A stretch of 37,707 bases of DNA from positions 1 through 37,707 of the IMG/VR virus record IMGVR_UViG_3300043395_002273; one strand, written 5' to 3'. Both the position numbers and the translations under genes were made by a program. A model generated the notes under the pieces. That model saw only the letters and a program-made list of their open reading frames with translations, was not told where the DNA came from and ran no database searches. Source of the stretch: a virus. How positions within the stretch are numbered: position 1 is the stretch's first letter; the number at the start of each line of letters is the position of its first letter. Shown here piece by piece: positions 24,962-32,909 of this stretch.

Positions 24962-26372
24962 TTATCAGACCCTCGGCTAAAATATTTTTTCCCTCTTGTT
25001 CGAGTGTATCGTCTGGTTCGTCTGGGGTTTCGGTTCGTTCCTCTAAATCCTCGAACTCGGTTGACTCGAGCATTTCATGCTCTATTGTCGTTTCAAAGCT
25101 ATACTCGCCACTGCCAAAGCGAGACTTTCTTACGGTCAATGGATCGTAGACGCCTTTGTCAATATAGACCGCATCAATATCAGCTTGGACTTTTCGCGTA
25201 GCAATCTTGGTCGCTTCATCCGTTTGGTAAAGCGGCCTGAAAACGAAAGTAAACCCCTCTGGCATGATAGGCGCATCGTCTTGCAGGAAAAACAGTTGAT
25301 GCAGGTAATCCAAAGGTCCGCGCAAATTCTGCTCTTGAGCGGCTTTGACCATATCGTAATAGTCGTTTAGCTCACTGCGTCCTGTGGCACCGAGGCCAGA
25401 GGGTGATTCTCCAAGCAGGCGTGTATGTGGAATGCCTGAACCAGAGACGAGGCGATCAGTCGTCATTCGTAAGAGTTCAGCAAGGCCACCGACCGATGCC
25501 CCAACGGTGCTAAAGTCATCCTGCTTATCGAGGATAACCGCACGGGCAACCGAGCGAGAAAGGTTCACAGTCTCGATTTTTTTCATCACCAATTGGTCCT
25601 GATCCATCGCAAGAGCTTCGGCTAAGCCCTCAACCTTGAAAACAGGCTGATTGAAGTCGGTCATAATTGTAGCAACAGAGTCATAGCTGGTTGAATAGTT
25701 TCGTATGGACTTATAAAGCTTCGCATAGATACTATCGTGCCAATATCCATTTTGAGCGTAAAGACGCATTGGCAATCTCTGTCCATCAAACCGAAGCACG
25801 CGGGAGTAGTGGATACGCAGGATGGTTTCGTCGTTCCAAGCACCAGAACCGACACGAAAATTATAATAGGCTGGCTTCCCGAAGTCGGGATCATCGAGGT
25901 TCGTTATGATATCGGATTGATCAACATGAAATTGCCAACGGTCAAATACTACTAATGAGTTTACACGTCTCATGCTGTTAAGATCAAGTGGTTCTGACGC
26001 ATCCTTTCCATCATCGCAAGATAGATAGATCAGGCTTCCACCATAGACCCGCGCAAGTGTCCATGCCCATGATATCTGCTTCCAAGCGTGCAGGCGGTCG
26101 AACTCTTTCTCTAAAAACTTGGTAATATCGCCACTATTATCGGACGGGATAATCCAATCAATACCTTCGCGTGTTCCATCGTCTGGCACTATCGAGGCAA
26201 TCTTTGATCCGATATCGTCGGCTGCAAAGATCGACTCGGCATTTCCTTTATCCAATCCAACCCACATCGGTCGAGCGTAGGATTGCTTATCAAGGTTAGT
26301 TCCAATGCCAGATAGCACATTGGCCCATCCATCTGTAACAGTGCGTTTTATGCTTTTAAGTTTTTTTTTCAT
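24933..26372 (-). CDS. Portal protein (DUF1073/Phage_portal_3 type)
   Basis: The protein has 479 residues. SYARPMWVGLDKGNAESIF, WTLARVYGGSLIYLSCDDG and IPHTRLLGESPSGLGATGRSELNDYYDMVKAAQEQNLRGPLDYL identify the DUF1073-like portal group. It forms the dodecameric ring for DNA entry and exit. It has an acidic C-terminal extension (ESTEFEDLEERTETPDEPDDTLEQE). It starts with an ATGA overlap with the terminase large subunit. Confidence 0.92.
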   Translation of the reverse strand: MKKKLKSIKRTVTDGWANVLSGIGTNLDKQSYARPMWVGLDKGNAESIFAADDIGSKIASIVPDDGTREGIDWIIPSDNSGDITKFLEKEFDRLHAWKQISWAWTLARVYGGSLIYLSCDDGKDASEPLDLNSMRRVNSLVVFDRWQFHVDQSDIITNLDDPDFGKPAYYNFRVGSGAWNDETILRIHYSRVLRFDGQRLPMRLYAQNGYWHDSIYAKLYKSIRNYSTSYDSVATIMTDFNQPVFKVEGLAEALAMDQDQLVMKKIETVNLSRSVARAVILDKQDDFSTVGASVGGLAELLRMTTDRLVSGSGIPHTRLLGESPSGLGATGRSELNDYYDMVKAAQEQNLRGPLDYLHQLFFLQDDAPIMPEGFTFVFRPLYQTDEATKIATRKVQADIDAVYIDKGVYDPLTVRKSRFGSGEYSFETTIEHEMLESTEFEDLEERTETPDEPDDTLEQEGKNILAEGLINGEEEVIIR

Positions 26373-27841
26373 AAACGAGCCATAGCCTCCAGTCGTCGTG
26401 AACCTGATAATTTGTTAAAGTGCTGTAATCCCTGGCTGATAGCGTCAACTATATCATCATTGGCTCCATTTGGAAACGATTGCAGTTCATGGATAACCTC
26501 TTTAGTCCAAGGCGCAAAGCTTGGGAAGTGAACATTTCCAGCTTCAAATAATGGCGCCACAACATGTAGCCGCTCATCTTTACCAGAGGATGGCCTAACT
26601 GGTATGACTCTTGATATCTGTGATTTCAACATAGAAATAACGGCTGGACCGTTTGCTTTGTCCTCTATGAGTATAGAGGTATCTGGGTACTTCTTAGTCA
26701 TAGACCTAATAGCTTCCATCGTTTGAACGATATCAGCTTTCTTTCGATAGCAGTCAACTATATAGAAATCAGCGCCATGCTTGGCTATCACAATGCCTAC
26801 TACATAGCTTGTTCCAGTTTCTTTAAAGGTTAAATCCCAGCTTTGAATCAGATCATGTGCTCGTTTGGATGCTATATCGAAAGGCAGACTGGAATAGTAT
26901 TTGAGCCAAGCTTCTTTGACTATATTCCCGCCCTCAATCGTCGGCGATTGCTGGTATAGAGCTGACCAAACCTTTTCGCCAACTGACTTGCGAACGGTTT
27001 CCAGGTATTCAATATCGCCCTTGAACTCAGGCCATAGAGGATCGCCCTCACGTCTTTTATCCGCTGGATGCTTGAATGGGTTATGTTCAACACCAATCGC
27101 AGGAATGGATATCACTTCCCATTGAGTTGCTTTTGGATCTCTTTGGGCCTCGGCAAGTAGATAGCCAGCAAGGTCTGCTTCATGCCAGCGAGTGTGCATG
27201 AGGATGATATGGCCGTTTAATGTGAGTCTTGTTTGCGCGACTGAGTTATACCAGTCGATTACCCTTGCCCTGGTTGTTTGGGAATAGGCTTGCTGTAGGT
27301 CTTTGAAAGGGTCGTCAATGATGAATATATCGGCTGACTTTCCAGTAGTTGAGCCGCCAACGCCGACACTGAACATTGAACCTCTAGCGTCAATGACCTC
27401 GAAATGATTCGCGGTTCTCTTATATCCACCACTTTTAACTATATTTTTATGCGATATGCTTGTGCCAGGAAAAATATCCTCATAAGCATCCGAGCAAAGT
27501 ATCCTCTGAACATCTCGACAGAAGCCCATTGCTAGGTCGGCTGAGTATGATGCAAGGATGATGCGTAGATCTGGGTTTATGCCCAGCATCCAGGCTGGGA
27601 GCGTCCTCGATACAATTTCACTTTTACCAGTCTGAGGCGGCATGAATATCATGATGCGCTTTTGCTTTTCGTAGGGCAGTCGTGAAAGCCTTTCACAGAT
27701 GACTCGATGATGCCAGTTGATTGTGTAATACTTATTTATATAGGTAGCAAAGGCTAATAGGTTATCTCTAGCCAATCCCTTGAGATCATCAAATAAGGCT
27801 TCGTAGATTTCCATCTCTAGTTTTTTTCTCTTACTTCCCAT
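26369..27841 (-). CDS. terL: Terminase large subunit (ATPase and nuclease)
   Basis: The protein has 490 residues. It powers DNA packaging and cuts the concatemer. Walker A-like PPQTGKSE lies at 68-75 and Walker B IFIIDD at 172-177, with the motif III area LMHTRWHEADLAGYLL. The RNase H-like nuclease includes SWDLTFKETG, ILIEDKANGPAVI and GANDDIVDAISQGLQHF, which provide the acidic residues. It overlaps the small subunit by 11 bases. The large redundancy-free circular map and this type of terminase fit headful packaging, but the pac or cos site cannot be decided from sequence alone. Confidence 0.96.
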   Translation of the reverse strand: MGSKRKKLEMEIYEALFDDLKGLARDNLLAFATYINKYYTINWHHRVICERLSRLPYEKQKRIMIFMPPQTGKSEIVSRTLPAWMLGINPDLRIILASYSADLAMGFCRDVQRILCSDAYEDIFPGTSISHKNIVKSGGYKRTANHFEVIDARGSMFSVGVGGSTTGKSADIFIIDDPFKDLQQAYSQTTRARVIDWYNSVAQTRLTLNGHIILMHTRWHEADLAGYLLAEAQRDPKATQWEVISIPAIGVEHNPFKHPADKRREGDPLWPEFKGDIEYLETVRKSVGEKVWSALYQQSPTIEGGNIVKEAWLKYYSSLPFDIASKRAHDLIQSWDLTFKETGTSYVVGIVIAKHGADFYIVDCYRKKADIVQTMEAIRSMTKKYPDTSILIEDKANGPAVISMLKSQISRVIPVRPSSGKDERLHVVAPLFEAGNVHFPSFAPWTKEVIHELQSFPNGANDDIVDAISQGLQHFNKLSGSRRLEAMARL

Positions 27842-28340
27842 CTTCCATCTCGGCTAGTTCTTGTATAAGTCTTTGATACTTTGCAATGAACGCCATTCGT
27901 TCCTCTGGCATCATTTGCTTGATGGCTTCTTTCCTGCTATTCGATTCAGACTCAATGATATTTTCTTTCTTTGCATAGTAATCTGGGAAGCGTCTACCCA
28001 TCATGAACATGATCATACCTGGGTGAGCATCTTTATATAAACTCCTTGGTTTTCCTGTAGATTCGTCGATTGTTCTATTCTGCCCAGTTGCAACAACCGT
28101 TGCTAATCTTTCCCACCAAGCCTGCGATGCCTCCTTTGCAGTTTTGACAGCTAGGCCAAACTCTGGGTACTGTTGCATCCAGTGGAACACGGTATCCCGC
28201 CCCACTTTTATCTGTGTGCAAAACGCAGCTAAGGAGTAACCAAGAGACATAACCTCGATGACTTTCTCACAGTATTCCGGCTTATACTTTGATGGCCTCC
28301 CTACTGGAGCGCCTTTTTTCGGTGGTCTTTTTGTTGGCAT
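27831..28340 (-). CDS. terS: Terminase small subunit-like DNA-binding protein
   Basis: The protein has 169 residues. A basic N-terminus (KRPPKKGAPVGRPSKY) precedes a helix-turn-helix (EKVIEVMSLGYSLAAFCTQIKVGRDTVFHWMQQYPEF), which recognises the packaging site. The middle holds a helical region, ending in a coil (MPEERMAFIAKYQRLIQELAEME). It begins the structural operon, with AGGAG before the ATG, and faces away from the ParB-like gene across 41 bases. Confidence 0.88.
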   Translation of the reverse strand: MPTKRPPKKGAPVGRPSKYKPEYCEKVIEVMSLGYSLAAFCTQIKVGRDTVFHWMQQYPEFGLAVKTAKEASQAWWERLATVVATGQNRTIDESTGKPRSLYKDAHPGMIMFMMGRRFPDYYAKKENIIESESNSRKEAIKQMMPEERMAFIAKYQRLIQELAEMEDGK

Positions 28341-28381
28341 TAAATTACTCCTAAGCTAATAGCCAAACGTCAGAGGGAACT

Positions 28382-28924
28382 ATGAAACTAGAGATGGTTG
28401 AGATTGATGAGCTTGTCTTTGATCCGAATAATGCCAGACTTCACAATGAGAAAAACTTGCGAGCTATCAAAGGAAGCCTAGCTAAATTTGGTCAGCAGAA
28501 GCCGATTGTCATCAATCATAATAACGTAGTTATAGCAGGAAATGGTACTCTGCAAGCAGCTAAAGAACTTGGCTGGAGCAAGCTTTCCGTTGTACGGACT
28601 GATCTGTCTGGCTTTGAAGCCGCTGCCTTTGCATTGGCAGATAACAGGACAGCAGAGTTGGCAACATGGGACGAGGAAATTTTAGGTAAGACTTTACAGG
28701 CTTTGCGCGAGGAAAGCTTTGAGATTGAGGAAATTGGCTTTGAACCAATTGATATGGAATGGAATGCTGACCTTGATAGGATGGAAGACCTTGATAGTGA
28801 GATGACCGGTCTTGATGAGGCAACCATAAAGATCAAATGCCACAAGGATGATAAGGACGATGTGCAGAGGGCTTTGAAAAAAGCCATAAACGACCTAAAT
28901 ATTGCTGGTGTTACCATTGGATGA
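28382..28924 (+). CDS. ParB/Srx-fold protein heading the DNA modification operon
   Basis: The protein has 180 residues. MVEIDELVFDPNNARLHNEKN, SLAKFGQQKPIVINHNNVVIAGNGTLQAAKELGW and FALADNRTAELATWDEEIL show the ParB N-terminal (ParB/Srx) fold, with the G-x-G/NxxLxAAxxLGW region that binds nucleotide in ParB. In many phages this domain precedes DNA methyltransferases. Here the acidic C-terminal part (MEDLDSEMTGLDEATIKIKC) has no methyltransferase, and the next gene, two bases later, is a DNA transglycosylase. A role in target recognition or as a partner of DpdA is inferred. The ribosome site is GAGGG. Confidence 0.85.
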   Translation: MKLEMVEIDELVFDPNNARLHNEKNLRAIKGSLAKFGQQKPIVINHNNVVIAGNGTLQAAKELGWSKLSVVRTDLSGFEAAAFALADNRTAELATWDEEILGKTLQALREESFEIEEIGFEPIDMEWNADLDRMEDLDSEMTGLDEATIKIKCHKDDKDDVQRALKKAINDLNIAGVTIG

Positions 28925-28925
28925 G

Positions 28926-29753
28926 ATGAAGCTAAATCTACTTGTCGCCTACCCATACTTCACAAAGGAAGTTGCTGCGGCAATTAAACGCAGAGAGTCA
29001 GAAACCAGGTTATTCGTTGACTCTGGGGCCTTTACGGCCTGGAAAGCTGGAAAGCCGATTGCCCTGGATGACTACTGCCGTTTCCTCGAAAGCCTGCCGA
29101 TAACCCCTTGGCGTTATTTTGCTCTCGATATCGTCGGCGATCCGCATGGCTCGATGCGGAACTACGAGCTGATGCTAAAGCGAGGGTTCAAGCCTGTCCC
29201 TGTGTTCACCCGCGGCGAAGACCCATCAGTATTCGATGACTACTACAAAACGACCGACCTAGTCGGCATTGGTGGATTGGTTCAAACCCCAAAAGCGATC
29301 AACTTCGTCAAGGGTGTCATGCAGAAGACGAGGGGCAGGAATGTTCATCTGCTCGGTTTCGGTAATGCCGATGCTATTGCATGGGCAAAGCCATACTCAT
29401 TTGATAGCTCATCTTGGTCATCGGGAGTGCGGTTCGGGGCCATCCATCTTTATGATCGTAATGGCGTATGGCTTAAGAAGTTCACCTACGATGACCTTCC
29501 GCGCCTATCTGAAAACCATAAGCGCGTCCTGGCTATTCATGGCTGCGACCCATCTCAGCTTGCCGATAGAGAGCAGTGGAAAAACGCTGGAGACAATAAG
29601 CGATGGCTTCAGATCATTCCTGCCAGGGCCTGGGTCCGATATATGATCGACATTCGGCTGAAGCTTAAGAGTCATTTTTTCCTCGCTGTAACAAGTGAGC
29701 ATCAAGCTAATCACATGATCAACGCATGGGACTATTGGAGGCCAAAGAAATGA
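28926..29753 (+). CDS. dpdA: DpdA-like DNA 7-deazaguanine transglycosylase
   Basis: The protein has 275 residues. It resembles the tRNA-guanine transglycosylase fold: FVDSGAFTAW (Asp32, the counterpart of the TGT base-binding Asp in DSGGF), GIGGLVQTP, then LLGFGNADA and YSFDSSSW (Asp160, the likely nucleophile corresponding to TGT FDxxxP). Phage and bacterial DpdA proteins use this fold to replace guanine in DNA with preQ0-type bases. It overlaps queC by ATGA and sits in an operon that makes the substrate. Mapping of the two Asp residues is by motif resemblance, not by alignment. Confidence 0.88.
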   Translation: MKLNLLVAYPYFTKEVAAAIKRRESETRLFVDSGAFTAWKAGKPIALDDYCRFLESLPITPWRYFALDIVGDPHGSMRNYELMLKRGFKPVPVFTRGEDPSVFDDYYKTTDLVGIGGLVQTPKAINFVKGVMQKTRGRNVHLLGFGNADAIAWAKPYSFDSSSWSSGVRFGAIHLYDRNGVWLKKFTYDDLPRLSENHKRVLAIHGCDPSQLADREQWKNAGDNKRWLQIIPARAWVRYMIDIRLKLKSHFFLAVTSEHQANHMINAWDYWRPKK

Positions 29754-30418
29754 AGGAAGCAGTTGTTCTGTTATCTGGTGGTATGGACTCGGCAGTTGCC
29801 CTAGCTCAGATGGTAGCAAATCATGGCAGCGAGAATGTCATGGCTATATCATTTGACTATGGCAGCAAGCATAATGACCGAGAATATCGGGCTGCTGAGC
29901 ATATTTCGTCTTTCTATGACGTTCTGCATCGCCGTATCAATCTTGACATGGTTAAGGAACTCTTTGTCTCGGACCTTTTGAAGTCGAGCAAGGAGGCAAT
30001 TCCAGAGGGGCACTACACCGATGCTTCGATGAAGAGCACCGTAGTTCCATTTCGCAATGGAATCATGCTTTCGATAGCAGCAGGCTTGGCTGAGAGTTAT
30101 GAAGCTAGCCGAGTGGTGATTGCGAGTCATGCTGGTGATCATGCGATCTACCCCGATTGCCGCCCAGCCTTCACTCATGATATGGGGCAGGCGATTTATC
30201 ATGGGACAGATGGCAAAGTCTCGCTCATATCCCCATTTTTCATGATGACGAAGACCGATATTTGCAGGCTTGGGGCTCAGCTTCAAGTTCCCCTGGCCTA
30301 TACCTATTCATGCTACAATGGCCGAGAGCTTCATTGCGGGAAGTGCGGAACCTGCTTTGAACGTAAGGAAGCTTTCAGAGATAGTGGAGTAACAGACTAC
30401 ACAGAATATGAGGCTTGA
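29750..30418 (+). CDS. queC: 7-cyano-7-deazaguanine (preQ0) synthase
   Basis: The protein has 222 residues. It converts carboxy-deazaguanine to preQ0 with ATP and ammonia. The PP-loop SGGMDS is at 9-14, the QueC core STVVPFRNGIML follows at about 96, and four zinc-binding Cys lie at 188, 196, 199 and 202 (CYNGRELHCGKCGTCFERKEAF region). The length is normal for stand-alone QueC: no GAT (amidotransferase) domain is fused, unlike the Gat-QueC of phage 9g, so the product should stay a nitrile. GGAGG lies 8 nt before the ATG. Confidence 0.95.
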   Translation: MKEAVVLLSGGMDSAVALAQMVANHGSENVMAISFDYGSKHNDREYRAAEHISSFYDVLHRRINLDMVKELFVSDLLKSSKEAIPEGHYTDASMKSTVVPFRNGIMLSIAAGLAESYEASRVVIASHAGDHAIYPDCRPAFTHDMGQAIYHGTDGKVSLISPFFMMTKTDICRLGAQLQVPLAYTYSCYNGRELHCGKCGTCFERKEAFRDSGVTDYTEYEA

Positions 30419-30419
30419 G

Positions 30420-30845
30420 ATGATTGAATGCTGTCGCCGAGTCCAGTTTTGTTCTGGGCATCGGGTTTTGAATCATGAGTCAAAATGCGCAAACATGCAC
30501 GGGCATAACTATGTCGCTATGTTCCACGCTGTTAGCGAGCAGCTCGACTCCATCGGTCGGGTGATCGACTTTTCAGTTTTAAAGGAAAGGCTCGGCGGCT
30601 GGATTGATCAATATTGGGACCATACCTTTATTGTGAATCAGGAGGACACTGAGGTTATCTATGCTCTCGAAGCGGTTTCGAGAAAGAAAGATTACTTTGT
30701 GGCTGAATGGAACCCAACAGCCGAGAACATGGCGAGCTATCTATTGCATACCGTTGCACCCAGGGAGCTTTCTGGGACAGGCATCACTGTTCGCAAGGTT
30801 CAGCTCTGGGAAACCGAGAACTGCTTTGTAGAGGTTTGCTTATGA
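30420..30845 (+). CDS. queD: 6-carboxy-tetrahydropterin synthase
   Basis: The protein has 141 residues. It converts dihydroneopterin triphosphate to 6-carboxy-tetrahydropterin. FCSGHRV, then CANMHGHNYV supply Zn-binding His14, His27 and His29 and catalytic Cys23. WDHTFIV and NPTAENMASYL, with a terminal WETENCFVEV, complete the QueD pattern. I chose ATG 30420 because GAGG lies 6 nt before it; ATG 30408 in the same frame would overlap queC. It overlaps queE by ATGA. Confidence 0.95.
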   Translation: MIECCRRVQFCSGHRVLNHESKCANMHGHNYVAMFHAVSEQLDSIGRVIDFSVLKERLGGWIDQYWDHTFIVNQEDTEVIYALEAVSRKKDYFVAEWNPTAENMASYLLHTVAPRELSGTGITVRKVQLWETENCFVEVCL

Positions 30846-31483
30846 GAACCTATCTGATCAAAGAGGTATTCGGTCCAACACTTCAGGGTGAGGGATCAGC
30901 AGCAGGGACTCCTGTTTACTTCGTCCGCTTTAGTGGATGCAATCGCTGGACCGGTCGAGAGAAAGATCGAGCGGTGGCTTTCTGCACTTTCTGCGATACG
31001 GACTTCTACGGCGGAACCAAGATGACGGCTTCCGATATCCTATCGAAGCTTTCTGATATTCGGGTAAGGAGTGTGCGCACAGTTGTTATCTCAGGTGGCG
31101 AGCCAACACTTCAGCTTGACCGATCTTTGCTCGAGTCTCTTCGAGGAGCGGGGTATCTGATTCACCTGGAAACCAATGGCAGCAATGATATTCTACCTTA
31201 TGTCGATCTTTTGGCGCATGTAAGCGTATCGCCTAAACAACCGCTCGCTGAAACCAAGCTTCGATGGGCGACCGATCTCAAGCTGCTCTATCCTTGGATT
31301 CACCCAGAGATAACCGCTGCCCAATTCCAGGACTATAAAACAGCGCACCGCTTCCTCCAGCCGGTAGATAGTCCTGAGTACGCGGATAATTTGAAAGCGA
31401 CGATGGAAGCTTTGCACTCAAAGCATGAAGTGGATGGGTATCGACTATCGCTTCAGCTTCACAAAATACTAGGGGTTCAATGA
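30842..31483 (+). CDS. queE: 7-carboxy-7-deazaguanine synthase (radical SAM)
   Basis: The protein has 213 residues. FGPTLQGEG opens the protein, and Cys33-x14-Cys48-x2-Cys51 is the atypical radical SAM cluster motif known in one QueE clade. VISGGEPTLQ, HLETNGS, HVSVSPK and a final LSLQLHKILGV match QueE. It converts the QueD product to 7-carboxy-7-deazaguanine with SAM and a 4Fe-4S cluster. The start is fixed by the N-terminal motif and the ATGA overlap with queD. Confidence 0.95.
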   Translation: MRTYLIKEVFGPTLQGEGSAAGTPVYFVRFSGCNRWTGREKDRAVAFCTFCDTDFYGGTKMTASDILSKLSDIRVRSVRTVVISGGEPTLQLDRSLLESLRGAGYLIHLETNGSNDILPYVDLLAHVSVSPKQPLAETKLRWATDLKLLYPWIHPEITAAQFQDYKTAHRFLQPVDSPEYADNLKATMEALHSKHEVDGYRLSLQLHKILGVQ

Positions 31484-32049
31484 TGAGTAAGGTAGATCGC
31501 ATAGCCAAGCAAATAAAAGACATCATGCTCGAGCTTGGCATGGACTTGGACGATGACTCCTTAAAGGATACCCCACACCGTGTCGCAAAGATGTGGGTAA
31601 ATGAACTCTTTTACGGGCTCAATCCTGATAACTTCCCAAAGATGACGACGGTCGAAAATAAGTTTCGATATGATGAGATGCTGATCGAGGCAAACATAAC
31701 TCTGCACTCGACCTGCGAGCATCATCTCGTCCCAATAGTTGGGAAAGCACATATTGCTTATATACCGAAACATAAAATCCTCGGACTATCGAAGTTCAAT
31801 CGGGTGGTTGAGTATTTTGCGAAGCGTCCCCAAGTTCAGGAGCGCCTGACAAACGATATCCTGACGTGCCTCAAGAACCAACTTGATACCGATGACATTG
31901 CTGTGATCATAGATGCCGAGCACTTCTGCGTGAAGCTTAGGGGTGTGAAGCATGAGTCATGCGTGACGAGGACTTCAGCCCTCAGTGGAAAGTTTTTTGA
32001 CCCTGCCGTGAGGGCAGAGCTATTCGCTGCTATTCCATCTCTGAAATGA
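31480..32049 (+). CDS. folE: GTP cyclohydrolase I
   Basis: The protein has 189 residues (ATG 31480; 31483 is possible). STCEHHLVPIVGKAHIAYIP carries Zn ligands Cys79 and His82, GLSKFNRVVEYFAKRPQVQERLT is the substrate-binding block, and Cys150 in DAEHFCVKLRGVKHES is the third zinc ligand. The enzyme converts GTP to dihydroneopterin triphosphate, the entry to the deazaguanine pathway. It is the last gene of the operon; a hairpin follows. Confidence 0.97.
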   Translation: MMSKVDRIAKQIKDIMLELGMDLDDDSLKDTPHRVAKMWVNELFYGLNPDNFPKMTTVENKFRYDEMLIEANITLHSTCEHHLVPIVGKAHIAYIPKHKILGLSKFNRVVEYFAKRPQVQERLTNDILTCLKNQLDTDDIAVIIDAEHFCVKLRGVKHESCVTRTSALSGKFFDPAVRAELFAAIPSLK

Positions 32050-32055
32050 GGGAAA

Positions 32056-32080
32056 GGGGCATTTCTGCCCCATTGTTTTA
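32056..32080 (+). terminator. Probable terminator between convergent genes
   Basis: GGGGCA (32056-32061), loop TTTC and TGCCCC (32066-32071) form a 6-bp GC-rich stem, followed by ATTGTTTTA. It lies 7 bases after folE and touches the stop of the leftward Lys-rich gene. The T run is interrupted, so the efficiency is uncertain. Confidence 0.65.
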
Positions 32081-32638
32081 GGCTTCCGGTAGAACAGTCC
32101 TATCATGATAGTAATGCTCTTTATCTGCTCCCTCTGGCATCCAATTCACCTCGACAAAGAACCGAAGTTCGTCGATTGCATCCCAAGTCGTGAAATCCTT
32201 ATTTGTCAGATCATAGCCAAGGTCCGCGCAAGCGATCCGGTAAACATCTTTTACCGAAACCATCTCGCCATTGTGATTGATATAACAAGTTCTGATTTTA
32301 GATTTTTTCTCAAGAGCATGGGCTTTCTCGATTGCCTTAAGCACGAGCTTCTCGGTCAAACCCTCATTGAGAGCCAGATAGAGCTGCTTTAGGACGGTTT
32401 GATCTTTGCGATCAGTGAATGCTTCGGTCATCAATTCCATTACTTTCTCGCGCTTGGCTGAGTCATTCGTCAGAAGCTTTTCGAGCGATGGAACATCCTT
32501 GAGTTCCACATAAAGCTCGATATCAGCAGTCAAAGGTTTTTTCAGGCGCTCTACCTTTGGAGCCTTGGGGGCTTTCTCTGCCTTTGGTTGCTTGGAGGTC
32601 TTGGAGGCTTTAGGGGCTTTCTCTGTTTTCTTAGACAT
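32078..32638 (-). CDS. Lys/Ala/Pro-rich protein of unknown function (possible DNA-binding)
   Basis: The protein has 186 residues. The N-terminal 40 residues are a basic low-complexity tail (MSKKTEKAPKASKTSKQPKA, AEKAPKAPKVERLKK) like histone H1-type tails. A helical domain follows (IELYVELKDVPSLEKLLT, KREKVMELMTEAFTDRKD, ALNEGLTEKLVLKAIEKAHA), then a domain with RTCYINHNGEMVSVKDVYRIAC and VNWMPEGADKEHYYHD. I recognise no family. ATG 32638 has AAAGGA upstream. It has a sigma-28-like promoter 52 bases ahead and converges on the modification operon. Confidence 0.75.
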   Translation of the reverse strand: MSKKTEKAPKASKTSKQPKAEKAPKAPKVERLKKPLTADIELYVELKDVPSLEKLLTNDSAKREKVMELMTEAFTDRKDQTVLKQLYLALNEGLTEKLVLKAIEKAHALEKKSKIRTCYINHNGEMVSVKDVYRIACADLGYDLTNKDFTTWDAIDELRFFVEVNWMPEGADKEHYYHDRTVLPEA

Positions 32639-32689
32639 TTTCGTTTTCCTTTGTTTGTTTTCAGCGATCATTCGCTGCTTACAAATTCC

Positions 32690-32716
32690 TTATCGGACGA
32701 TCGCGGAAAACCTTGA
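32690..32716 (-). promoter_or_regulatory. Sigma-28 (FliA)-like promoter, copy A
   Basis: Read leftward: TCAA (32716-32713), 15-base spacer starting GGTTTTCCGCGATCG, then TCCGATAA (32697-32690). The sigma-28 consensus is TAAA-N15-GCCGATAA. The spacer and the -10 element are nearly identical to copies B and C on the other strand. The gene start lies 52 bases downstream. Confidence 0.7.
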
Positions 32717-32837
32717 GGGGAAAGGGCACATTTTTTTGGTCCATATCTACCTTATAAGGAGCAAGGAATAGGTGATTTTATTGGTATTTTTCTAACCTAG
32801 TGAAATCAGTAGGGGCGAAAATAATTGATTTCTGGCC

Positions 32838-32864
32838 TAAAGGTTTTGGGAAAAGGTCCGATAA
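32838..32864 (+). promoter_or_regulatory. Sigma-28 (FliA)-like promoter, copy B
   Basis: TAAA (32838-32841), a 15-base spacer starting GGTTTT, and TCCGATAA (32857-32864). The match to TAAA-N15-GCCGATAA has one mismatch. Downstream bases AAGGATTGGGTAGGTGGCGA are also shared with copy C, so a conserved leader follows. The gene start is 46 bases after the element. The sequence 32717-32837 before it holds nothing else I can identify. Confidence 0.75.
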
Positions 32865-32909
32865 GGATTGGGTAGGTGGCGAAAGATATCAAGTAAAAGG
32901 AGCTTTGAA

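Noticed and set aside
28516-28956. Minus-strand frame opposite the ParB-like gene
   Set aside because: Ser-rich antisense shadow without a ribosome site; the plus strand has a clear protein family.
29750-30418. Archaeosine-type (dG+) modification
   Set aside because: QueC is of normal length and lacks the Gat amidotransferase domain that converts the nitrile in phage 9g; no other amidotransferase was seen.
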